A stretch of 6,763 nucleotides of DNA from the NCBI GenBank assembly GCA_900555735.1, contig USMI01000103.1, positions 1 through 6,763 on the forward strand, read 5' to 3'. Below, one piece after another: positions 1-4,889 of the stretch (the first letter of the stretch is position 1; each line of letters begins with the position of its first letter). The DNA is from an uncultured Eubacteriales bacterium. Lineage in GTDB: Bacteria > Bacillota > Clostridia > Oscillospirales > Oscillospiraceae. Below the pieces are notes generated by a model that saw only the letters and a program-made list of their open reading frames with translations, was not told the DNA's origin and searched no databases. The position numbers and the translations under genes were made by a program.

Positions 1-202
1 CGGGCAGACCCATCAGCAGCCAGGAGCTCATGTCGCTGGCCTCGGCGCTCATGGCCGTGACAACGGGGCCCAGCTGGCGGCCGCCCAGATAGAAGCTGTC
101 CGCGCCGCCCTTGCTGGCACGGGAATAGGCCACACCTACGAACACCATGGCGATGAGATACACCGCAATGGCGATGATGATACAGATTTGCGCAGTCGTC
201 AT
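1..202 (-). CDS. putP: Sodium/proline symporter PutP, N-terminal fragment (runs off window)
   Basis: Only the first 67 residues are inside the window; the gene continues past position 1. It starts MTTAQICIIIAIAVYLIAMV, a hydrophobic first membrane segment (about residues 5-25). Then comes FYLGGRQLGP (37-46) and SAEASDMSSWLLMGLP (52-67), the signature of the PutP branch of the sodium:solute symporter (SSS) family. In E. coli PutP the matching stretch carries the sodium-binding Asp55; Asp57 is its counterpart here. Family knowledge predicts sodium-coupled proline uptake at the cytoplasmic membrane. The ATG is supported by AAGAGAGG at 213-220, 10 nt upstream, and by a good promoter at 237-265. 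Substrate is inferred from the N-terminus only; another SSS transporter closely related to PutP is possible. Confidence 0.85.
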   Translation of the reverse strand, partial: MTTAQICIIIAIAVYLIAMVFVGVAYSRASKGGADSFYLGGRQLGPVVTAMSAEASDMSSWLLMGLP

Positions 203-236
203 AATTCGAGAACCTCTCTTTCGTCTAACGAGTGGT

Positions 237-265
237 ACTATAACACAATTTTAACTAGACGTAAA
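237..265 (-). promoter_or_regulatory. Predicted sigma-A promoter of putP
   Basis: On the minus strand TTTACG (260-265) and TATAGT (237-242) are separated by exactly 17 nt. The predicted transcription start is near position 230, giving a leader of about 28 nt before the putP ATG. The -35 box directly abuts the large palindrome at 266-307, so this promoter is probably controlled by whatever binds there. Prediction from sequence only. Confidence 0.6.
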
Positions 266-307
266 TACAGAACACAGTATAGAACTAGTTCTATACTGTG
301 TTCTGTA
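266..307. repeat. Perfect 42-bp palindrome next to the putP -35 box (probable operator)
   Basis: Positions 266-286 (TACAGAACACAGTATAGAACT without its last base, plus that base) are exactly mirrored by 287-307, with no mismatch and no spacer; the centre is AACTAGTT. Inside are four half-sites: AGAAC at 269-273 and 281-285, and GTTCT at 288-292 and 300-304, so each arm carries two copies 12 bp apart. It ends one base before the predicted -35 box of putP, around -36 to -77 from the predicted start. This position suits an activator or repressor binding as two dimers. It lies upstream of the predicted putP start, so it would be in RNA only if transcription from the TetR gene reads through; a partial terminator role is possible, but only a weak U tract (TATTTACG) follows. 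Confidence 0.8.
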
Positions 308-333
308 AAAACCTCGTTAAGCTATTGATATTA

Positions 334-349
334 CTATATTTTTATATAG
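334..349. repeat. Short AT-rich inverted repeat in the putP-tetR gap
   Basis: CTATAT (334-339) and ATATAG (344-349) flank a TTTT spacer. It lies in the very AT-rich stretch 203-387, which has no credible gene. Such runs can arise by chance in AT-rich DNA, so a function is not claimed. Confidence 0.35.
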
Positions 350-374
350 ACGATTTGTGATTCTATTCTAAGAC

Positions 375-400
375 GAAAAAATAAATTTTATTTTTCACCC
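375..400 (-). terminator. Weak AT-only inverted repeat at the end of the tetR gene
   Basis: Just at and after the TetR stop codon (388-390), AAAAATAAA and TTTATTTTT face each other with a one-base spacer, and the minus strand runs into TTTTTT. The position fits transcription termination for the flippase-TetR operon. However, the stem has no G-C pairs, so it would be a poor intrinsic terminator. Low confidence; readthrough toward putP is plausible. Confidence 0.25.
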
Positions 401-978
401 CGATAATTGGCCAGAAACATGGGCATGAGCCGGTCAGCGTTGCGGGCCAAGGCGTAGCCGCCGTCCGCCAGACACCAGTCGTACATCAGCGCCCGCTCAA
501 ACATGGCGTAGTCGTTGATGATCTCATTGGCGGTCATATCCGTCCGCAGCTCGCCCCGCTCCATGCCCTGCCGCACCACCTGATGCAGCAGCTTGAAGTA
601 CATGCGGTCACGGTTCAGCAGGTGCTTTTCGCCCTTGGTGGTCAGCTGGGTGGAGAACAGGCGGGCCAGCAGCTCCACCGACACGGTATTGTCGATCATG
701 GTGAACAGCTCATGATTCATATACAGCAGCTTGTCCACGGCGTGCATGTCCGGGTCCATCTCCTGCCGCAGCTCCTCGTATTTCTCGTCGAAAATCATGG
801 ACAGGGAGCCAAGCAGGGCGTCCTTGCCCTCAAAATAATGATAAAAGCTGCCCTTTGAGGTCTCGGACTCAAAGATGATGTCCTCCACTGTGGTGTTGTC
901 GTAGCCCTGCTCATAGAACAGCTTCCAAGCCGCGGAGACGATGCGGCCCTTGGTATTGCGTCCCGATTTACGCGGCAC
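388..978 (-). CDS. TetR/AcrR-family transcriptional regulator
   Basis: This 196-residue protein has the usual TetR length. The N-terminal helix-turn-helix covers about residues 8-55, with AAWKLFYEQGYDNTTVEDI followed by the recognition-helix region SKGSFYHYFEGKDALL, typical of the family. The rest is an alpha-helical ligand/dimerisation domain, too divergent to name an inducer. The start is GTG (976-978), read as Met. It lies 11 nt inside the end of the flippase gene (overlap 968-978), with a purine-rich GGAGAGGGGG upstream, so translation is probably coupled to the flippase. Being in the same operon, it likely autoregulates that operon; the palindrome at 2524-2536 is a candidate operator. 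It could also act on the 266-307 palindrome downstream. Regulatory targets are inference; the family call is firm. Confidence 0.92.
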   Translation of the reverse strand: MPRKSGRNTKGRIVSAAWKLFYEQGYDNTTVEDIIFESETSKGSFYHYFEGKDALLGSLSMIFDEKYEELRQEMDPDMHAVDKLLYMNHELFTMIDNTVSVELLARLFSTQLTTKGEKHLLNRDRMYFKLLHQVVRQGMERGELRTDMTANEIINDYAMFERALMYDWCLADGGYALARNADRLMPMFLANYRGEK

Positions 979-2509
979 GATGTCCGCCCCCTCTCCTTCC
1001 TCTTGTCAGCCGCCGCAGCGGGCCGGTCACCAGCTCCCGCTCGTAGCGGTTCATGCCGAACAGCCACACCGACAGGGCGTATACCGCCACAAAGGCGCAG
1101 CCCGGCGGGATCAGCCCCCAATAGGTGGTGGGGTGGGTAAAGACCGCCAGCAGCACCGCCGTAATGGCCGGCAGCACCATGGAGGGCATCAGGTGGAAGA
1201 TATGCCGCCAGAAGGCGGGGATATTCAGGCCGATGCGGTGGTAGTAGTACCAGTTCATCAAAATCACGTTGCCCACCACTGTGGCGATGGCGGTACCGAT
1301 GGCGGCGCCCAGTCCCTCCCACTTGATACACAAGGGAATGGAGATCAGTGTGTTTCCCAGCGCCACGCCCAGATAGGTCAAAGAGCGGAACTTGTGCATA
1401 TTCTTGGCCCGCTGGATCTCGATGCCCACAGTCTGAACATTCGTCCACAGACAGGCGAAAAACAGCAGCATTGCTGTCCAGTAGTCGATACGGAACTGCT
1501 CGCCGCCGCCCCACAGCACCACAAAGGGCTGGCCGATGGCCACGAAGCCCAGAAAAATGCCTGCCAGCAGAATGAACTGCAGGCGGCCCACTCTGGCAAA
1601 CAGTGCATCCAGCTGCCGCATAGGGGCGTTGGCCGCCACCAAACGGTGGACGCGGGGCGTCATCACATTGGAGATGGCGTTGCCGAAGGACAGATAGAAC
1701 GTATTCAACTGAGCCGCGATGCTATACACGGTAACAGCGGTGGAGCCGTGGAACCACGTCAGCAGCTGCCGGTCAATGCCCCAGTTGAAGTTGTCCACCA
1801 CGATACCCAGAAATACATACAGGGTAAAGCCGAACATCTCCCGCAGCAGCTTGAAATCGTAGCCGCGGAAAGCAAAGGGCATCCGCAGCTTCCGCAGACA
1901 GTAGCTGATGTTGAGGATACCGCTGAGGATGGTGAAGATCAGGGAGACAACGGTCAGGGTAACGCTGCGGTAGCCGATGATCAGCAGCGGGATCATAATG
2001 AGAGGGTTCAGCACCTGCTTGCCCATGGTGACGATCTTCTGGAAGAGATACCGCTCGTTGATGGTCACATGGGATTCAAACACACTGATGGGGAAGGTCA
2101 GCGCCGCGTTGACGGTCATGATCCGCAGCAGCCTCTCCGCCAGAGCCACCTCGTCAGGCGTCAGCTTTTTGCCGAAGATCACGTCGCAGTAGGACAGGCC
2201 GAAGCCAATGGCCAGCACCAGCGCACCCAGAAAGAGATAGGTGGTCAGGAACATGCCGTTGAGCTTGGCGCAGCCCCTCTTGTCTCCGGCGGCCCGGAAG
2301 CGGGAGTAGTACCGCACATAGGCGCTGCCAAGGCCGAAGCTGAGAAGATTCAGATAAGAGATGATGGGCAACACCGCCTGATAGACGCCGAATTCACTGT
2401 TGCCCAGACGCTCCAGCATTATGGGTGTATAGACAAGCGAGATGATGGTGCTCAGCCCCATGGAGACATAGGACAGCACAGCACCCGCTTTGATCTGATT
2501 GACCTTCAT
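968..2509 (-). CDS. Wzx/MATE-like polysaccharide flippase (oligosaccharide exporter family)
   Basis: The 513-residue membrane protein begins MKVNQIKAGAVLSYVSMGLS and continues TPIMLERLGNSEFGVYQ. This is the characteristic N-terminus of the MOP-superfamily polysaccharide biosynthesis proteins (RfbX/Wzx-like, COG2244). Hydrophobic segments recur along the whole length, consistent with 12-14 membrane helices, and the C-terminus is a basic tail (RRLTRGRRGGG). Members flip lipid-linked sugars across the cytoplasmic membrane for capsule, wall or exopolysaccharide synthesis. The reading frame stays open upstream to 2563, but ATG 2509 is chosen because AAGGAG (2517-2522) lies 7 nt before it and the longer version would begin upstream of the predicted transcription start. 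No glycosyltransferases are nearby, so the substrate is unknown. It overlaps the TetR gene by 11 nt. Confidence 0.88.
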   Translation of the reverse strand: MKVNQIKAGAVLSYVSMGLSTIISLVYTPIMLERLGNSEFGVYQAVLPIISYLNLLSFGLGSAYVRYYSRFRAAGDKRGCAKLNGMFLTTYLFLGALVLAIGFGLSYCDVIFGKKLTPDEVALAERLLRIMTVNAALTFPISVFESHVTINERYLFQKIVTMGKQVLNPLIMIPLLIIGYRSVTLTVVSLIFTILSGILNISYCLRKLRMPFAFRGYDFKLLREMFGFTLYVFLGIVVDNFNWGIDRQLLTWFHGSTAVTVYSIAAQLNTFYLSFGNAISNVMTPRVHRLVAANAPMRQLDALFARVGRLQFILLAGIFLGFVAIGQPFVVLWGGGEQFRIDYWTAMLLFFACLWTNVQTVGIEIQRAKNMHKFRSLTYLGVALGNTLISIPLCIKWEGLGAAIGTAIATVVGNVILMNWYYYHRIGLNIPAFWRHIFHLMPSMVLPAITAVLLAVFTHPTTYWGLIPPGCAFVAVYALSVWLFGMNRYERELVTGPLRRLTRGRRGGGHRAA

Positions 2510-2516
2510 GTAGCGG

Positions 2517-2522
2517 CTCCTT
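2517..2522 (-). promoter_or_regulatory. Ribosome binding site that fixes the flippase start
   Basis: AAGGAG on the minus strand with 7-nt spacing to ATG at 2509. It favours that start over the longer in-frame ATG at 2563, which lies between the -10 and -35 boxes of the predicted promoter and so would not be transcribed. Confidence 0.8.
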
Positions 2523-2523
2523 T

Positions 2524-2536
2524 TTACACAATGTAA
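2524..2536. promoter_or_regulatory. Candidate operator at the flippase-tetR transcription start
   Basis: TTACA-CAA-TGTAA is a perfect 5-bp inverted repeat with a 3-nt spacer, covering roughly +1 to +12 of the predicted transcript. A further copy of the half-site (TGTAA) is part of the -35 box at 2566-2571. A dimeric repressor here would block transcription, and the TetR protein made from the same operon is the obvious candidate. No binding data; the arms are short. Confidence 0.4.
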
Positions 2537-2542
2537 CACTTT

Positions 2543-2571
2543 ATTATACCCTGTTTTTGCCAAGGTGTAAA
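2543..2571 (-). promoter_or_regulatory. Strong sigma-A promoter of the flippase-tetR operon
   Basis: On the minus strand TTTACA (2566-2571) and a perfect TATAAT (2543-2548) are separated by exactly 17 nt. The predicted start is near 2536, about 27 nt before the flippase ATG. The promoter lies just downstream of the lysine-operon terminator, so the two operons are separate transcription units. Confidence 0.8.
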
Positions 2572-2586
2572 GCGTGAAATTTCGCC

Positions 2587-2608
2587 GCTGCGCTGCCCGG
2601 CGCGCAGC
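2587..2608. repeat. GC-rich hairpin beside the operon terminator
   Basis: GCTGCGC (2587-2593) and GCGCAGC (2602-2608) form a 7-bp inverted repeat around an 8-nt loop. In the minus-strand direction it follows the T run of the terminator at 2609-2642 and precedes the flippase promoter. It may act as a backup stem or simply be a GC-rich palindrome; no T run follows it on the minus strand. Confidence 0.45.
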
Positions 2609-2642
2609 AAAAAAGAGCGATACGCAAAGCGTATCGCTCTTT
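2609..2642 (-). terminator. Intrinsic terminator of the lysine-fermentation operon
   Basis: AAAGAGCGATACGC (2612-2625) and its exact complement (2629-2642) form a perfect 14-bp stem with a 3-nt loop. On the minus strand the stem runs into TTTTTT (2609-2614), the classical intrinsic terminator layout. It begins 17 nt after the atoA stop codon. Confidence 0.93.
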
Positions 2643-2659
2643 CAGAAGCCGGAGTCTGA

Positions 2660-3328
2660 TCAGTCGATCATGCTCTTGAGATCCTCGGCCACGATGATGG
2701 GGCAGGCGGTAGCAGCCTTCACGTCATCCACGGTGAACTCGGGGTTGATCTCGGTCATCACCAGACCCTTGTCGGTGACTTCCATGACGCACATCTCGGT
2801 GATGATCTTGTTGACGCAGTGGGAAGCGGTCAGAGGCAGACGGCACTTCTCAAAGATCTTGGGGTTGCCCTTGGCGGTGTGCTCCATGCAGACGATGCAC
2901 TTCTTGGCGCCGACGCACAGATCCATGGCGCCGCCCATGCCGGGCATCTTCTTGCCGGGGATGATCCAGTTGGCCAGATTGCCTTCCTGATCGACCTCCA
3001 GAGCGCCGAGGAAGCAGGCGTCCACATGGCCGCCGCGGATCAGGCCGAAGTTGGAGGCGGAGTCAATGAAGCCGCCGCCGAATGCCACGGAGGAGGGAGA
3101 ACCACCGGCATCCACAACGTGGTAGGGATCGTAGTTGGCGTCGCCCTCTTTGGGGGACTTGCCGGCGGAGACGATACCCAGCTCAGCATGGATAATCAGC
3201 TCAACGCCCTCAGGCAGGTAGTTGGGGATCATGGTGGGCAGGCCGATACCCAGATTCACCACGTCGCCATCCTTCAGTTCTTTCGCGCAGCGCTTGGCGA
3301 TAAAGCCTTTGATTTCGGACTTTTCCAT
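2660..3328 (-). CDS. atoA: CoA-transferase subunit B (acetoacetate/butyrate type)
   Basis: The 222-residue protein is the beta subunit of a family I CoA-transferase (AtoA/CtfB/ScoB type). Visible landmarks are GDVVNLGIGLPTMIPNYLP (21-39), a GGGFIDSASNFGLIRGG stretch and the conserved GNLANWIIPGKKMPGMGGAMDL. These enzymes form a glutamyl-CoA intermediate; Glu49 in HAELG is the expected catalytic residue, although most relatives have SENG at this spot. ATG 3328 is chosen over the upstream in-frame ATG at 3364 because it matches the family N-terminus and has AAGGAG at 3339-3344; it overlaps the stop codon of subunit A by one base (TAATG). Next to kamDE, the likely job is moving CoA from butyryl-CoA to acetoacetate, the last step of lysine fermentation. 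Exact acyl substrate is inferred. Confidence 0.9.
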   Translation of the reverse strand: MEKSEIKGFIAKRCAKELKDGDVVNLGIGLPTMIPNYLPEGVELIIHAELGIVSAGKSPKEGDANYDPYHVVDAGGSPSSVAFGGGFIDSASNFGLIRGGHVDACFLGALEVDQEGNLANWIIPGKKMPGMGGAMDLCVGAKKCIVCMEHTAKGNPKIFEKCRLPLTASHCVNKIITEMCVMEVTDKGLVMTEINPEFTVDDVKAATACPIIVAEDLKSMID

Positions 3329-4020
3329 TACTTTCTGTCTCCTTCCACGATGTAATCCACGCACATGCCGTAGGTATGAACGTTCTCAGGCTCGATCTCA
3401 CCCACGGGGACGATATACTCGCACTCAGCAATAACGGTGTCGGCTGCGGTAGCCATAACAACATTGAAGTTGCGCATGGTGCCCTTGTACCAGCAGTTGC
3501 CGTACTCGTCGCACTTGTAAGCGCCCAGCAGGGCGAAGTCAGCGTGGACGGGCTTCATCAGCAAGTAATCCTTGCCGTCAACGGTCTGGCGGCCCAGGCA
3601 CAGGGGAGACTCCTCCACCAGCGTGTCGATGCCCACGGGGGTCAGCACGCCGCCCAGACCGGCGCCGCCGGCGCGGATGCACTCAGCCAGCGTGCCCTGA
3701 GGCAGCAGGTTGACTTCCAGCGTACCCTCGGTGTTCTGCTGGCCGACCTCGGGGGTCATGCCAACATGGGTGGCGATGACGCGCTTGACCTGATGATTGT
3801 GGATCAGCTCGGCAATGCCGAAGAACTCCTCGCCCATGGGGCCCACAGCGCGGCCCATATCGTTGGCGATGAGGGTCAGATCCTTGGTGCCCAGCTTGAC
3901 CAGCTCCTTGACGATGGCGCGGGCCTGACCGCAGGCCAGAAAGCCGCCGCACATAATGGTAGCGCCGTCGGGGATCATTTTTGCTGCCTCAGCGGCAGTC
4001 AGTACAGGTTTCTTTGCCAT
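3328..4020 (-). CDS. atoD: CoA-transferase subunit A (acetoacetate/butyrate type)
   Basis: The 230-residue protein is the alpha subunit of the family I CoA-transferase. It shows DGATIMCGGFLACGQA (18-33), the glycine-rich N-terminal motif of the family, and LPQGTLAECIRAGGAGLGG, the usual LxQGTxxExIRAGGxGxGG block, followed by TPVGIDT. The motif commonly ends G-x-P; here the last position is Ala. The start ATG has an ideal AGGAGG (4028-4033) 7 nt upstream. It pairs with the overlapping subunit B gene. Pathway context suggests butyryl-CoA:acetoacetate CoA-transferase acting in the cytoplasm, making butyrate and recycling acetoacetate as acetoacetyl-CoA. An acetate-dependent variant (as in CtfAB) cannot be excluded from sequence alone. 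Confidence 0.9.
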   Translation of the reverse strand: MAKKPVLTAAEAAKMIPDGATIMCGGFLACGQARAIVKELVKLGTKDLTLIANDMGRAVGPMGEEFFGIAELIHNHQVKRVIATHVGMTPEVGQQNTEGTLEVNLLPQGTLAECIRAGGAGLGGVLTPVGIDTLVEESPLCLGRQTVDGKDYLLMKPVHADFALLGAYKCDEYGNCWYKGTMRNFNVVMATAADTVIAECEYIVPVGEIEPENVHTYGMCVDYIVEGDRK

Positions 4021-4044
4021 TTCTGTTCCTCCTACTTTTTTATG

Positions 4045-4093
4045 ACAGCGGCCACTGAGCCATCTGCGTATGCAGTTGGCCCAGTGGCGCTGT
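4045..4093 (-). repeat. Long stem-loop between kamE and atoD
   Basis: ACAGCGGCCACTGAGCC (4045-4061) is complementary to GGCCCAGTGGCGCTGT (4078-4093) apart from one bulged base and one G-U-type mismatch. Inside, CTGC-GTAT-GCAG can form a tip. On the minus strand the stem is followed by CATAAAAAAGTAGGAGG, so no T run follows and it is not a normal terminator. It probably acts in the mRNA, protecting the upstream 3' end or marking a processing site between the aminomutase and CoA-transferase modules. Confidence 0.75.
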
Positions 4094-4100
4094 ATACGTT

Positions 4101-4889
4101 TTACTTCATGCCGCGCTTGACCATCTCGGTCACAGCGAAGGAAGCCACGTCGTCGGCGTACTTGCCGGCGCCGAAACCAGCGTCATAGCCCAGCTCCTTG
4201 GCCAGCTCATGGGTGATACGGGGACCGCCGCAGCAGACCACGAACTTATCACGCAGACCCTCGGCCTCCAGCAGCTCGATGAGGTTGGTCAGATTCTGGA
4301 TATGAACATCCTTCTGGGTAACGGTCTGGGAGACCAGCAGCACATCAGCATGCAGCTCCAGTGCCTTCTTGATGAACTCCTCGTTGGGCACCTGAGAGCC
4401 GAGGTTATAGGCCTCGATCATCTCATAGCGCTCCAGACCGTAGTGACCGGCGAAGCCCTTGCGGTTCATGATGGCGTCGATACCCACGGTATGGGCGTCG
4501 GTGCCGGTGGAAGCGCCCACCATCACGACCTTGCGGCCGATGTGCTCACGGATATAATCGTTGGTGTCCTCCATGCTCATGACGTCGGACTCGACGGTGA
4601 TGACATGGATATCCTCATAGTTGACGGAATGGACACAGCTGCCGTAGACCACATAGAAGGTGAACTCCTTGTCCAGCGCGGCGTGATAGGCCACGTTGGG
4701 CTCTTCCAGACCCATCTTCTTGGCGATCTGACGGGCGGCCTCCTCGCCGCGCTCGTCGTCCTTGATGGGCAGGGTGAAGCTGGTCTGCACCTTGCCGTCG
4801 TTCATGGTGTCACCATAGGGCTTCAGACGGGTCAGATCCAGCGTGGTATCGAAATCGATCTTATGGGTATTATACAGTCCGCTGCTCAT
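4101..4889 (-). CDS. kamE: Lysine 5,6-aminomutase beta subunit, B12-binding
   Basis: The 262-residue protein carries a C-terminal cobalamin-binding fold (about 118-262). It has the base-off DxHxxG motif as DAHTVG (131-136), a VSQ segment near 186-188 and CGGP near 220-223. His133 is in the position of the cobalt ligand and Lys144 in that of the lysine that binds PLP in the well-studied Clostridium sticklandii enzyme; the numbering agrees exactly, as recalled from the literature. With KamD it moves the terminal amino group of beta-lysine (or D-lysine) from C6 to C5 using adenosylcobalamin and PLP. The ATG overlaps the kamD stop as ATGA, a sign of translational coupling; GGGAAGG lies about 10 nt upstream and GGAG immediately before it. 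Both catalytic residues are intact, so the enzyme should be active. Confidence 0.96.
   Translation of the reverse strand: MSSGLYNTHKIDFDTTLDLTRLKPYGDTMNDGKVQTSFTLPIKDDERGEEAARQIAKKMGLEEPNVAYHAALDKEFTFYVVYGSCVHSVNYEDIHVITVESDVMSMEDTNDYIREHIGRKVVMVGASTGTDAHTVGIDAIMNRKGFAGHYGLERYEMIEAYNLGSQVPNEEFIKKALELHADVLLVSQTVTQKDVHIQNLTNLIELLEAEGLRDKFVVCCGGPRITHELAKELGYDAGFGAGKYADDVASFAVTEMVKRGMK

Noticed and set aside
226..318. TAACGAG (226-232) and CTCGTTA (312-318) as a long-range inverted repeat around the putP promoter
   Set aside because: Only 7 bp and widely spaced; compatible with chance.
203..387. The AT-rich gap and its palindrome as an insertion-sequence or attachment remnant
   Set aside because: No transposase fragment, no target-site duplication and no second copy of the palindrome in the window; its fixed position beside a promoter is better explained as regulation.
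941..2536. A 531-codon open frame on the plus strand opposite the flippase gene
   Set aside because: It is the antisense shadow of a clear membrane protein. Its translation is rich in Gln, His and Gly with no recognisable domain, and no ribosome binding site was evident.
2510..2563. An 18-residue N-terminal extension of the flippase
   Set aside because: It would start inside the promoter, upstream of the predicted transcript, and has no ribosome binding site; ATG 2509 has AAGGAG at ideal spacing and fits the family N-terminus.
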